In this document: one piece after another, positions 1 through 64,000 of the stretch
How positions within the stretch are numbered: position 1 is the stretch's first letter
Layout of the letters: the number at the start of each line of letters is the position of its first letter
From: Tachypleus tridentatus
Lineage: Eukaryota > Arthropoda > Merostomata > Xiphosura > Limulidae
Direction: 5' to 3'
Assembly: GCF_004210375.1 (NCBI RefSeq)
Contig: NC_134833.1
Span: 47,796,782 to 47,860,781 of the forward strand
DNA: 64,000 bases
The notes under the pieces: generated by a model
What the model was told of the DNA's origin: nothing
The model's input: the letters and a program-made list of their open reading frames with translations, nothing else
Database searches by the model: none
Position numbers and translations under genes: made by a program

Positions 1-314
1 TAAAGTAGCAAGGTGAAACTGTAAGGTTCAGTGAAAAAAGACTTTTATCACTTCCTTAAGCTATTTTGTCAAGAGCAAATGATACGATATTGGGAGTAGT
101 ACAAAAAATGCTTGTACTGAATAACTTAGTAGTCAGTCAGCCTAGCTTTATCAGGGTATAGTAGAGTTCGTGACAGATTTAATGCCAAGTACCAATTTTT
201 AATGGTTGTGTTTGTTTCGGTTAAATTTATCTTTATGAACTTACATAACTTAGTCTGTGATATATTAAATTTATATTTCGAATTTCATCATTACTTGTAT
301 ATTCACGAACAACT
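1..314. other. intergenic, nothing recognised
   Basis: AT-rich sequence with no coding pattern, repeat or RNA gene that I can recognise. Short open frames on the minus strand have no family resemblance. Confidence 0.5.
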
Positions 315-391
315 TTTGCTCCCCGTTGGCACAGGGTATATCTGTAGACTTACAACGCCAGAAATCGGATTTTGATACCTGTGATAGGCAT
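315..391 (+). repeat. tRNA-derived SINE (family A), 3'-truncated copy
   Basis: The stretch resembles the tRNA-like head of the SINE seen complete at 1421-1541: a TGGCACAG-type A-box region, 'gacttacaacgc', then a B-box-like 'TTTTGATACC'. The element stops at about 391, where Penelope-like coding sequence begins, so the two elements abut or one inserted into the other. Confidence 0.5.
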
Positions 392-1078
392 ATATTCCCA
401 TACCATATATTCCCGACATCAGCAGAAAAATGACCAACATTTGGCAAAAACTAGTAACAAAATATGACATTCCAGTTAATACCAAATTTATTCAAAAACC
501 AGGCATAAAACTGAGGTCTATACTATGTAAAAACTACACTGACAAACACCACAGCAACATTATTTATAAAATGTAATGTGATAACTGTCACGACTTCTAT
601 ATTGGAGAAACAAGTAGAAAAATGGAAACCAGATTCAAAGAACATAGGAAGTCACCTTCACACGTTTTCGAACACTGCAAGTCAAATAAACACAACATAA
701 CCATAGAAAACACTCAAATACTAAATAAAGAAACAAACGCAAAATTAAAGAAGCCTTACTTATACAACAACTGAAACCCAAAATAAACCAATACAAAGGA
801 ACGCCTTTATACCTATATTAAAATTAATAAAATAAATAATATAAAATTATATATTCAAACATCCAACACCGCCCTCTACATTCCGACACTCAATTACACA
901 ACCTTTTTCAAATATGTGGTCAGCTCTCGGTCAGTTACCTCTTTCTTTCTTTGTGAACCTGACGATGACCGAAGAAGGTCGAAATGTTGTTCGCTCCTCA
1001 TCGTAAAATATTTTCTCAACCCAAACGAGCTGTTTTTACATATATATTTCTCTACAAGTGGGTTTTTTCGACATCACT
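392..1078 (+). mobile_element. Penelope-like retroelement, 5'-truncated 3' end with GIY-YIG endonuclease
   Basis: This is the 3' part of a Penelope-like element (PLE): the end of the RT region, a GIY-YIG endonuclease, and the 3' non-coding tail. In the + frame through 577 the translation contains a CDNC zinc-like pair, then FYIGETSRKMETRFKEH, the core of a PLE GIY-YIG domain (Y, G, R and the downstream E/H are visible), followed by a short His/Cys stretch. Upstream, a YH..S.K....IW.K and KLRS.LCKN pattern fits the usual linker after the RT. The copy is dead: a TAA at 574-576 interrupts just before the CDNC motif, and a shift of frame near 742 is needed to reach the usual C-terminal pattern ending at the TAA at 819-821. 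The RT itself is absent, as expected for a 5'-truncated insertion. The 3' tail carries the ribozyme-like motif listed separately. Confidence 0.72.
955..990 (+). ncRNA. hammerhead-ribozyme-like motif in the Penelope 3' region
   Basis: CTGACGA (959-965) matches the hammerhead core CUGANGA. One unpaired T follows, then a perfect 4-bp hairpin GACC/GGTC (967-970 with 977-980, loop GAAGAA) and GAAA (981-984), the second conserved core segment. Penelope-like elements are known to carry minimal hammerhead motifs in this region. I could not draw a convincing stem III or cleavage site, and this copy is decayed, so activity is not claimed. Confidence 0.4.
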
Positions 1079-1420
1079 GATCTGCGGTTTATTCTATACA
1101 AAGTCTAATGCAACTGGTCACAGAAGTTGTGCTTAAAATAAATTGTTTCTTTTTCAGGCATTATGTTAAAATGGCTTGGATGGTCGTGTTTATGACATTG
1201 GAGGAACTTTCAGGGTTTATTTGTAATTATAGGCATTTAACTACCCTGTTGTACACTAGAATGGTTGTAGGTTAAAGTGCAAGTAACTGAAGCTAGCAGT
1301 ATTGCTAGCATCGCATTCATTGCATCAAAGCTGAAAGCAAGTATACAGCTACCAACACATAAATAATTGATACTTTGTATAAACTTCAAACTCAACTCAG
1401 CAAAAGCATATGTGAATGTA

Positions 1421-1541
1421 GTCCCCAGCTGGTACAGCGGTAAGTCCACGAATTTACAACGCTAAACTCAAGGATTCGATTCCCTCGGTGGACTCAGCAG
1501 ATAGCCCGATGTGGCTTTGTCATAAGAAAACACACACACAC
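1421..1541 (+). repeat. tRNA-derived SINE (family A), near-complete copy with (AC)n tail
   Basis: Layout: 'ccccagctggtacagcgg' (A-box side), 'tttacaacgct', B-box 'GGATTCGATTCCC', then 'cggtggactcagcagatagcccgatgtggcttt' as a short tRNA-unrelated body ending in 'ataagaaaa' and (AC)n. It is the best-preserved of several copies in the window (others at 315, 3894, 5814, 36275, 38764, 45522 and 59205). It is a Pol III-type retroposon and encodes no protein. Confidence 0.75.
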
Positions 1542-3893
1542 TATATCAATGTATTTATGAGATCAGTTAGCTAATTGGGTTAAACAATGAAAAACTTAGC
1601 ATCACATAAATGCAGTTAATGCATGTTAATAAAGAAATCATTGTGTCAAATTTCACAATATGCATCACTTTGCCCGATTTCCGCTTAGTAATAAAGCTTG
1701 GAAAATCATTAGTATGGGTGAGAAATAACTGAAAGAGTTTTGTGGCCATTATTTTCCGAGCAAATGAGCAGGATAATGTTGTTTAACTAAATTTTAAATA
1801 TAACTCAGTGACTTGTGCAAAAAAAGTAGTTCAAGGAATAGCTCTTGCAAAATGGTCAATGGGACCAGAAAGGCTTACACAACGTTGCTTTCTGACCTAT
1901 CAAGCACAGTTTAATGATATGAGATATCCACCAGAAATTACATCACAGCTACTTGTAACCAGTTATAATGGTACAGTAGTTGAAAGGCTCTCAACTGAAA
2001 GGAAGTGATGACCTTTATTTTCCAATGATCCCAAGTATTAATATGAAATACTGTCGCTGCATCGAATGGTGTTCATACACTGTATGGTTACTGATCAGTC
2101 AACAGAAGCTAAAACAGCTTGAGTGAACTGATATAATAAATAGTACGTCATAAATTTGTAGAACTGAAGATGATAGCTAGGATTTCAAAATCTCAGGTGA
2201 AAGAACTTCATAACCATTGCTTTCTGAGCTATACCCAATAGAATGTATAAACTACATCTTCGATTTCTGCTTGATCATTGACAGCTAGGATGTCGTTTGA
2301 TTGAAAAAAAAACACTGACAGAAAGGACATTGTGACTCTCCTTTCCAAGTTTAGATTAAATATTCTGAAACAAAACTTTGCCCATAATTCTGCGACAATC
2401 ACTTTCATGAATTAGGTAAGTTGTAAAACTTGTTTTGAATATATCATCCTACACTTAAGATATTTTGTCTATATGTGCTGGTTATACAATACACGAGAGA
2501 GTTGTGTTTTCTCTTGAAGCAAAGTAGCACCAGCATAAACTATACTTTCAGTTAAAATGTCTTAATTTATCTCAATTTTGCCAAACATTGTTTATTTCAT
2601 ATAGCCTGAAATATACAGTACTGAGGCTAATTCTTTCATGTCATTCCAGAATGCAAATTTTAACACGATGGTAGTGCTTCACTGATCCCTGTTGATAACT
2701 GAATGACGGAGGGTGAGAATATTTATCATTCTTTAGAATTCTCATATACTTTCACAAAGAGCATGTCATAAAAGCTATGCTTGAATGAACATTCTGACAA
2801 AATTTAGGGTCTGAAATAACTATTATCGTACCCCATGAAGTGTCTTAACTATATAGAAAGAAGTTAGCAAGGAGTTAGCATATGGTACCAGTACATGCTA
2901 GAATAAATCAATTTAATAGTACTCCACAAATAAACATTGGTAGAAACAGTGTTTAATATTATATATATATTAAATTTTGTTGTTATGCCACAGCTTAGGA
3001 AGTGTAGAAAATTATCAGTAAAGTAGAGTTTGTATAAAAGCTTTACGTGATGCTGGTTGGACTCTCTGACAAGTTGCACATAAAACATTGTCAAGTACCT
3101 CTTAGACCATGAAACCAAGAAGTAAAACTTGAAAATTGGAAAGGAAGAGGTAGAACACTTAAACTCAATTATACTGATATTAAGTAATTCAAGGAAGACT
3201 GCCATTGATCCCAAGCATGAAATAAATGACCATGTAGTAAATGACAGGAAAGTGTCCATATTTACAATATTAAGAAGACTGAAATAGAATGGGATATTTG
3301 TTGTGTAACAGTTAAAATCCTTTGTTTTGATTTCTAAACATTGTCAAGAGGCTAACGTTGGCTAAAACATACACAACTGAACTGTTGGTGATTGGAAAGA
3401 GGGTGTTATGGACTGTTGTGTCCAAGTTTGAAATATTTTGTTCAAATTGTAGGTTGTATGTCCAGTTACAAAATGTTAAAGATATTTACCTCAATGCATA
3501 ACTCCTACCATGAAGCACTGGAAGGCAATGTGATGGTTTGGGGGAAGGTATTTGGATTGAATGGATTGAATAATGGACCAGTATACCATCATTCGTGATT
3601 CGTGATGACATGAAACATTGAGATACATTTTTACAATATACCATCAGATATTGATCCGTTTTGATATGCTCAATGTTTTCCGTATTATCGGTAAATAATT
3701 CTATTCTGAGGCTTATATTTCTTCCAGAAAGTAATAATCTGGCTAAGGGAGAAGTCATTTGTTGATCCCTTTAATAATTATAGAAGATACCGTTTCGTTG
3801 GATGCTGTAGGCAGTCTTCCTATAGGAAGATTACCAATTTGGTTTGGAGATTGTTAAATGGGATATTTGCATGTCTCAGTTGAATGTGTGAAT
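1542..3893. other. intergenic, no gene recognised
   Basis: About 2.3 kb of AT-rich DNA. A 66-codon + frame at 1808-2008 has reasonable-looking codons but matches no family I know. A short + stretch near 3470-3590 contains a 'VMVWG' pattern faintly like a Tc1/mariner transposase, too weak to annotate. Confidence 0.4.
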
Positions 3894-4002
3894 TTTCTTA
3901 TAACAAAGCCCCATCGGCTATCTCCTGTGTCCACCGAGGGGAATCGAACACCTAATTTTATGGTTGTAAATCCGAAGATTTAATGCTGACCCAGCAGGGA
4001 AC
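3894..4002 (-). repeat. tRNA-derived SINE (family A)
   Basis: Read on the minus strand, it gives the same order as the copy at 1421: 'ccctgctgggtcagc', 'gatttacaac', B-box-like 'TGTTCGATTCCCC', 'tcggtggacacaggagatagcc' and 'ttgttataagaaaa'. A few substitutions suggest moderate age. Confidence 0.7.
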
Positions 4003-5813
4003 CTAAGTTTAATGATGAAAGCATACAATGATACAATAAATATATTCGTTGTTTAAAGACTTATCGTTGTACATTTTTTATTATTGTTTAAAGATGTTTT
4101 ATTTTGATTATTACTACTTTCAAAATTTACATGACTTATCCCCATTTTGCCCCTCCCATCGAATGATTTGTTTTTCAGAATTTGGGTTACACCCAGAAAC
4201 CTATCAATATAGACAGAAGACTATCATTATAATAAAAGTGCCTATCTCTCTGTATGTGGCCACCATGGCTAAAAGAGTGAAGACCCTGGAGACATGGAAC
4301 TTTGTACACATACTAAGGTGATTCTGAGAGAGTGCTCCTGGTATTATTTATTTAGATAGTTTCTGTAATAAGAAACGAAGAGAATGCTAAGTTTGGAATT
4401 GAAAATGTAATGAAACACTTAGGTTGTTGTTTCTACTTTGTGTCTCAATTTGTTTGTGATCTTGCATGTCATACGCATTTTAGTTGGCTGGACAGGTCTC
4501 TTGAAGAGGGAGGTCAACTTGAAGAAAAAGATGTCTGATATTAAAGAAATTATTCCCACAGCATTAAGCAAGGACCTATGCTAAGTTTGTATTTCATGGT
4601 TTTAATTATACTGAATGAACTGGAGAGAGAGAGATGGTATTATGCTACACAAATTCTACCACATAACGAATGTAAAGCTTTCCCTTTGCTTAGAACAGAA
4701 CACAGGGGTTGTATCAATAGAAAAGAGGACTGTAATTCTAGAAATACTATTACCTAAAGATACAAGTAAAAGTGCTGGATCCTTTCCTGAAGTCAGCTCC
4801 AAGTTGTGAATTTGACAACTACAAGGAACTATTTTTTCTTGTGGAAGATATAACAATCGAAATTCTGCATTCAGAATTCGGTCAATACATAGCAAAATCT
4901 TCTCCAGACAATCCAGAACTTAAAACAGTGAGATTCTAGAAAGATACTACAGCAAGATATCCACCTCTGTCAGCAGCAGCATTAGTACTACTTTGTATTC
5001 CGGCTAGAAGTGCAGCAGTATAGTGTTCCTTTAGTAAATTACACTATATTCAAAGACCAGACCGCAGTAAAATTTCGAAAATTACACTGAAACAGCAAAT
5101 GTTTCTATACAGTGTTTGACATCTGTAACCAAATTGCATAGAAAGTTTTTTCTTTATGTTTATTGTTTTGAAAACCAACCAAAATACAAGACAAACTGTT
5201 GGAAAAGCCACACTTTCTTTTCTTTCTAACATTTTAAATTAGTTATACTTTTTTTCTTCAGACTGAAAGAGTAGCCATGTGAAAATACTTGGTTGGTGTT
5301 TAAGGATGAGAATGTATATTTCTTTAAAAATAATGCAGGTTGATGGCAGAATGATCAGTATATTTCTTGTAACCTACTTTAAACGTTTTTTGAGATTTAT
5401 AGAGTAACCATCTGAAACACTTGGTGTTTAAGAAGCTATTTTTAACTACGACGTTGTAAACTGTTTTTGCGTTAAAACATTTGCGATTTTTTCTTAATAA
5501 AACCCAATTTTAACCTGATTATTTATTTTTACTTGATTATAGAAAAAAAACTTTTACTTGATTTTGTCCACTTTAAATTTAAAAATTCTGTCGGATTAAA
5601 AAAAAAATGTTGGTTAGAAATTAGTAAAAAAATTTCACCCTAAAATCAAAACCCCTGCTTATTTAAAGGCTATGGTTAACTTTCCAACCCCAGTATATAT
5701 CAATGGTTTGTTTATAATTAAGCAGAAAACTACACAAAAGGCTATTTATGCTCTGCCAAACATGGGTATTGAAACTTGATTTATTGCGGTGTAAGTCCAA
5801 GAACGTGCCGCTG
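4003..5813. other. intergenic, nothing recognised
   Basis: AT-rich sequence, with several T- and A-runs from about 5450 onward. Open frames at 4049-4321, 4615-4809 and 4656-4895 show no recognisable domain and overlap one another on opposite strands. Confidence 0.4.
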
Positions 5814-5892
5814 TGCCATTGGAGGTATCTCAATGGTGAGTCTGTGGACTTATAACTAACTGGTTTTCAATACCAATGATGGGCACAGCACA
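5814..5892 (+). repeat. tRNA-derived SINE (family A), truncated, fused to family B copy
   Basis: 'gtctgtggacttataac' and 'ggttttcaatacc' match the A-box to B-box segment of family A, and 'gatgggcacagcacaaaa' matches the start of the body. It then runs directly into a different SINE (5893-6140). Confidence 0.5.
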
Positions 5893-6140
5893 AAAAGGCA
5901 GTTGTGCAGCCGCGGGTTCGAATCCCCGACATACCAAACATGCTCGCCCTCCCAGCCGTGGGGGTGTATAATGTGACGGTCAATCCCACTATTCATTGGT
6001 AAAAGAGTAGCCCAAGAGTTGGCGGTGGGTGGTGATGACTAGCTGCCTTCCCTCTAGTCTTACACTGCTAAATTATGGACGGTTAGCACAGATAGCCCTC
6101 GAGTAGCTTTGTGCGAAATTCCAAAACAAACAAACAATTT
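5893..6140 (+). repeat. tRNA-derived SINE (family B), long body, with (CAAA)n tail
   Basis: It starts with a perfect Pol III B-box GGTTCGAATCC and continues into a long body with 'ccgtgggggtgtataatgtg', 'gtagcccaagagttggcgg', 'actagctgccttccctctag' and 'tagccctcgagtagctttg', ending in 'aaacaaacaaac'. I recall this body as a very abundant repeat in horseshoe crabs. It is well preserved except for the missing 5' A-box part. Decayed relatives lie at 57491-57618 and 59586-59717. Confidence 0.72.
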
Positions 6141-6369
6141 ATTCATTTATTTATTTTTAATTATTTTTAATAAGGCTAGAACGTAGGAGGCCTGTTTTAT
6201 TTTAGCACTATTTTATTATTATTATTATTATTTTAAATTTAATTTTATCTTAAAGAACTGATGTACAAGTTTAACGGGGAGAAGTGATTAGGTCTTTCTT
6301 CATCATATATGCAATATTTGTCTAGTTCGCATAACAACTTATTTTTTCGCCAATTTTTATCAAAATATT

Positions 6370-6936
6370 TTATTGTATATCTAGAAGTCTATCTGGTATT
6401 GTTTGTTTATTTGAGTAATTGTGTATGAACTTTGAGGAAGTGGTTTTAGGTACTGTGTATGCTGATGTAATTATTGTGTTCTGTAATGTTTGGAGTTTGG
6501 TTTGTATTTGTTTTTCACTTACATTGATCCATGCAGGAGCTGCATAGTCTGTTGTTTCAGTTAATCTAATTAAATGATCTGTTGTTTGTCTATATTTTCT
6601 AAATCCGTTTTGTTCTTCTGGTAATTTTGAGTTAATCTCCAAAAATGTGGAGAGTCTGTTGCTTATTATTCTTTCAAGAATTTTGCCTACACAGCTGGTC
6701 ATACTGATCGGTCGATAACTGTTTGGTTTATTGGCTGGTTTTCCTTCTTTGTGGAACATTAAAATATTAGCATGCTTCCAAGAAACTTGGATGTATCCAG
6801 AGTATAGAGATAAATTAAATATGGCTAATAGGTGGTCAAATAATTTTGGTGTGCCTTTTTTGAGAAGAATTTTTTTGTATTCCATCATTTCCCGGTGCTT
6901 TGTTTTTTGAATTTTTGATTGCTTGTTCAAGTTCAT
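6370..6936 (-). pseudogene. LINE reverse transcriptase, palm deleted (fingers fused to C-terminus)
   Basis: The frame carries the RT fingers pattern: WKHANILMFHKEGK, then PNSYRPISMTSCVGKILERI, then EEQNGFRKYRQTTDHL (NGFR motif). The text then jumps within one codon to TDYAAPAWINVSE.QI..LQTLQN, which normally lies well downstream of the palm and thumb. So roughly the whole palm, with the YxDD catalytic pair, has been removed in frame. An adjoining frame at 6836-7087 holds the NKAPGNDGI segment that normally precedes the fingers. The product could not polymerise DNA. Confidence 0.72.
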
Positions 6937-7664
6937 TTAGTTTTATTTTTTTGGTGAGCAGTTGGGTATTGTAGTCATGTGTATTATTAGTATTGCTGTT
7001 TATAATGTTGACTGGAAAATGTGGTTTATATAATTCTATGTTATTTGTTACGTGGTTGTTTATTTTATTGTAGTAATAGTTGTTCATGTCCGAGTCATTG
7101 TGTGTTTTAAATGCGTTTTGTAATTGATGTTTGAAGGCTTCTGCGTTTTCTTTGTTGATTTGTGCTAAGGTGTTGTTATATTCCAGTGTTGGCTAATTTA
7201 TTGTCGTGAGTTCATTTGTGAATCTTTTTAAGTGTATCCAGAACTAACTAGGGTCGGTTTGTTCGTTTAGTTGGGAGCAGAAGTTGTCCCATTTCTCTTG
7301 TTTTAGCTGTTTAATTTCTGCTCTAATTTTATTTCTAATGTTGTTAATTTGTGTTTTTATTTCTTGTTCTTGTTCTCTTGTTGCCATGAATAATCTTCTT
7401 AATTGTCTTCGTTGTTTTATCATTGTTGATAGTTGTTTGGTTGGTTTCCATGCATTGTTTGTGGTTGTATATTGTTATTTTGGTACTGTGTCCGTAGCTG
7501 CTTTTAGAAGGCACTCCATGATTATTTGACTGTAACAATCAATTTCTGATTCGTTATTCGCTGTATGTTTAATTTTGTCTGGTAGTATGTTGTCTAATAC
7601 TTTTTGAAATTCTTGCCAATTTGCTTTTTTGTAATCAAATTTGTCTTGCTTACAGATTTTATTT

Positions 7665-8360
7665 TTATGGGGGGTGAGATCGAAGACGCACCATCTCCCA
7701 ATATGGTGTGTCAACATCTTTCCCCACATTAAAATTTATGAGCTTTTGTCTCACATTAAAAGAGGTGAGATGGATGTCTAGGGTATCATTTGAATTTGTT
7801 GCATAGGTAGTATGGGTAGGTGTATTATCATTAATAAGGGGTATGCTATTGTTATCTATGAATTTTAATAGGTGTCTGCCATTTGAGTTAGTGGATTTAC
7901 ATCCAAAGTTTTTATGTTTGCTATTCAGATCACCTATTACAATTGTATTTTGGTTGTGGGAAAAGATGTTGTAGATGAGATTTATGTCTATGCACTTTGT
8001 TGGAAAACAGTATAATCCTGCTATTGTTATTATCGAGTGGTTTACTAAGAGAATATCAACCACTATATTTTCGTTGCTGCTGTTCATTTGGATTTCAGTA
8101 ACAGAAAGATGGTTTTTATATAGTAACATAACTCCTCTGTTGACGTCTTGATTATTTCTTCTATCTCTTCTTATTGACGTATAGTTACATATTTTGAATC
8201 TATTCTTGGGATAAATTAGTGTTTCACTTATGATAAGAATATCAGGGTTAGTACCTGTTATTAAGTCTTCGATCTCGTGTTTCTTGGAAGCAAGTGCACC
8301 TTGGATGTTGATGCTTAGAACTGTGAATTTTAAGATTTCAGCATTATCCTGTAATTTCAT
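7665..8360 (-). pseudogene. LINE endonuclease domain (APE-type), frameshifted C-terminus
   Basis: The 231-codon frame begins MKLQDNAEILKF. It shows the order of an apurinic-like endonuclease: SINIQG near residue 17, ISETLI near 46 (catalytic Glu), NRGVMLLYK near 74, IAGLY near 112, VIGDLNSKH near 140 (Asp and Asn) and DTLDIHLTS near 190 (Asp). The usual closing SDH motif is lost where the frame breaks at about 7700-7740. The next frame (7475-7729) continues with the post-endonuclease linker. It would nick target DNA for retrotransposition if intact, but here it belongs to a dead LINE. Confidence 0.7.
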
Positions 8361-8454
8361 ATGTCATTCCGACATGTTACTTGTTTTGATTTTGTGGCCT
8401 TTTTACGCATGCTCAGTAATGCAGTAGTAGAACAGGTTTCTCATTCAATTTGAA

Positions 8455-8551
8455 TATATAAGGTATGGGTTACGTTTAAGCTAGTGTAGTATTTAATAGT
8501 GAGGTTTGAACGATTGATAATTTGTTTTGTGGCGAAAAGATAATTGCTTTG
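8455..8551 (+). promoter_or_regulatory. candidate TATA box and non-coding first exon of the ABCG gene
   Basis: TATATAAGG (8455-8463) is a strong TATA-like match. About 90 bp downstream 'ctttg|gtaagttt' (GT at 8552-8553) is a near-consensus splice donor, so 8485-8551 could be an untranslated first exon spliced to an acceptor just upstream of the ATG at 9953. No clear initiator element is visible, and AT-rich DNA yields TATA matches by chance. Confidence 0.25.
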
Positions 8552-8563
8552 GTAAGTTTATAT

Positions 8564-9937
8564 TTGTACTTGGTATGCGTTTTGTTGAATTCAGTATAAA
8601 TATAGTATTTATTTTCACCATTGGCTATCGCGTATTTAAATAGGACACATGTAGGTTGATAATAATGTATTTATCAGCCTTATTTAATATTTTATGGAAC
8701 TACTGGTATAAAAATCTATTTGCATGGAGAACTTGCAAATACGCTATCATTGTCAAAATGTTTGTGTCGAAAAGTGTTTTATATTACCAGTATTAGGTGT
8801 AACTAATCATCATTTGTTTATATTTAAATATTAACATTCCTAAACAGAAAAGTGATGTTGAACAAATATTTGCTTTGCCTCTATTAACTTAATGCTGAAA
8901 AATAATGTATATTTTTAATTTAAATATTCTTTTATACTAATTAAACACCAAAAAAGAAGTGGATCTAATATCCTAAAGATAATTTGGGCAATTACGTTCA
9001 AATACAACATCAACAATTTTTAAATTTCTGATTAAGAAAGCCTGTTTTTCTGTATTTAATTATTAGTATTATATCATATGACAATACTATGTCTATGACT
9101 AATTGAAAAAAATATTATAAACGTAAAAGTAATGTTATAGGACAATTTTAAATCTCTATAAAGGCAAATAATGAAGAAGATACATATATTAAGGAAATTG
9201 TATTGACCAACAGACTTCAAATGAAGTTAAATGAACAGTGTAGTTGCCTTATTATTAATTATGTAAGTATTTGTGTTTTTAATTTTTTGATCATGAGTTG
9301 AAGTAGTTGTGCAAACAGTGAGATTCTCATTTCTAAGTAAAGAAACTTTTAACCAAACTATTGATTTCCTGTCATGTTTCCATTTTTTTTTCTTCGTTGT
9401 CCATCATTTCTCATTCCCTCCCTGAAACAGCAGTCTTCCTCAGTGCTGTCTCATCTTTTCATAAACTGAGGCTAAAGCAGCAAGCGAAGTACTAGCAACA
9501 TAATGAATATTTCTGAGTGTCCTGAAAACTGCAGTCCAACACACAATTTTCAAATATCTGTGAATGTAAACTTATGTATACCATTCAGAATTGTATAAGA
9601 ATATTAACAACACATCATCAAGTAAACCATTACTTAAACATATAAGTTAATTGCTAACTAATAAAATTGTTGCATCAAGGTTTCAAAATTATGCTATATG
9701 TTTTTTTTTGTGTGTGCCAAATGGTATTTCAGAAATTCTGATAATGATGTTTCTGTATCCACTTGATTTTATTTCACTGTTTAAATATTCTAAAATGAGT
9801 ATATGTATTTTATCCAGGTCTAATTACTAGAAATATTTGATTTGATGTATTTAATCTGTTTAGATCTTTTAAACACATAGTAATGAAACTGTTTACTTGA
9901 TTACAAATAAAGAGACATGCATATATTGGTTGGTTAG
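8564..9937. other. upstream region or 5' UTR intron of the ABCG gene
   Basis: AT-rich, non-coding, no repeat recognised. An AG at 9936-9937, followed by 15 nt and the ATG at 9953, could be the acceptor of a 5' UTR intron. The pyrimidine tract there is poor. Confidence 0.35.
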
Positions 9938-9952
9938 AATTTCAAGCTGGTG

Positions 9953-63248
<53,296 letters not shown>

Positions 63249-64000
63249 GTCAGTGTGATGATATAGTTCTAATAGCTCAGTTTATTTCAGGTTCAAAATT
63301 TGTAGTTAAAGATTGTATGTGTAATTTTGTGTGATTAATACATTGTAGGTATGTATAAAATCCTCTTTTTGTTATTGAATATAAATTTTTATGGATTTTC
63401 TTCTTTAAAAGCTAAAGCTGATTATTAAGTATAATGCTAACATAACAGTTTCATGCTTTTTTGCTATGTATCACTGCAAACAAAAAACCAAAAAAAACAA
63501 CTAATGATACAACTTTTGCTATAGAATGGAAACCATATCTTCCACTGAGATAAAATTAGTGGAAGAAATCTTCAATTTTTCAAAATTAATTGCAATTTTA
63601 TCTTCAAAACCTCTCCTGCAGACATACAATGCAAAAAGTGAGTTTTAATATCCATGGTGGGCAAAGCATAGATAGTTCATTGTGTATCTTACTGTTTCAC
63701 AAATTTCTAACAAACAAAATCTTCTAGTTAATTTTTCCGACTTTGCCTTCCCTAACTAAAATTGAGACAATTATTCATACTCAGGACTTTTTTATAATAT
63801 ACCTCATCTCATGTGACTAGTTGGTACTTTAGGCTTAATAAAAACTAAATTAAAGTGGTTTTCTTTATTTTTGAGTAGCTTAAGTAATCTAGATGTAGCT
63901 TTGTATGTGTTTTATTTAAGACTTTCTCTTTAGACAATCCTCATTAAGTATTTGTTTTAGGATATTTAGGTTTTGAATATCATTTCTTGAGTAAAATTAA
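63249..64000 (+). other. intron 10, left part
   Basis: AT-rich, no coding or repeat pattern recognised. The gene continues beyond the window. Confidence 0.7.

Larger units (their letters stand above)
6213..8430 (-). mobile_element. Jockey-like non-LTR retrotransposon (LINE), internally deleted, with (TAA)n tail
   Basis: On the minus strand an endonuclease-like ORF is followed by the fingers of a reverse transcriptase, then a C-terminal region, a 3' UTR and a trinucleotide tail seen on + as TTATTATTA at 6213-6233. The order EN, RT, simple-repeat tail is that of a Jockey-group LINE. The piece is disrupted by frame changes near 7700 and 6900. The RT palm, including the catalytic YxDD, is missing by internal deletion. 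ORF1 is not present beyond a few possible C-terminal codons upstream of 8360. The element sits directly upstream of, and opposite to, the ABCG gene. Confidence 0.72.

Noticed and set aside
1421..1500. Functional tRNA gene
   Set aside because: B-box and partial A-box are present but no cloverleaf can be formed, and a SINE body and tail follow; same for the other SINE heads.
1808..2008. 66-codon + frame as a small gene
   Set aside because: No homology recognised, no splice or promoter support, length within chance for this window.
3392..3598. Possible Tc1/mariner transposase fragment ('VMVWG' text)
   Set aside because: Only one short motif fits; no catalytic Asp/Glu, no terminal repeats and no second block nearby.
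8418..8435. Antioxidant or NRF1-type promoter site ('gcatgctcagtaatgca')
   Set aside because: Imperfect match and probably part of the LINE 5' end; no independent support.

Overview
The window is AT-rich animal (arthropod) genomic DNA. It carries one recognisable protein-coding host gene on the + strand, interrupted by introns full of decayed transposable elements. The repeats are two tRNA-derived SINE families, LINEs with arthropod-type tails, Penelope-like, DIRS-like and Tc1 elements. From memory they look most like horseshoe crab (Xiphosura) DNA. That organism call is an inference, not something the sequence proves.

The host gene is an ABCG half-transporter of the ABCG1/ABCG4 type. I could place ten coding exons from the ATG at 9953 to 63248, and the gene continues past the right edge. 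Every junction is GT/AG and every reading phase matches. The joined coding sequence is 1527 nt (509 codons). It holds, in order, Walker A, the Q-loop, the ABC signature, Walker B, the D-loop, the H-loop, the linker and the first two membrane helices. A TATA-like box and a possible non-coding first exon lie near 8455-8551.

Left flank (1-9950): SINE copies, a 5'-truncated Penelope-like element with a GIY-YIG domain and a hammerhead-ribozyme-like motif, a two-SINE composite, and a minus-strand Jockey-like LINE with an internal deletion. Intron 2: relics of a Mutator-like transposase (minus) and of an uncharacterised multicopy arthropod protein family (plus). Intron 3: a CR1-like LINE with an ORF1 esterase domain, a minus-strand DNA-transposon relic, and an almost complete I-like LINE (CCHC gag, endonuclease, RT, start of RNase H). 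Intron 4: the missing RNase H and 3' end of the same LINE family, lying on the other side of exon 4. Intron 5: a piggyBac-type MITE, two DIRS-like fragments and, between DIRS-like sequences, a nearly intact Tc1 transposon with TA target duplication. Introns 6-9: long (AC)n and (AT)n microsatellites, a second TTAA-flanked MITE and old SINEs.

I found no rRNA, functional tRNA, CRISPR or bacterial-type operon. The most interesting points are the Tc1 element (one premature stop and a 4-bp loss in one terminal repeat), the Penelope ribozyme candidate, the LINE split across exon 4, and the two short TTAA-flanked MITEs.
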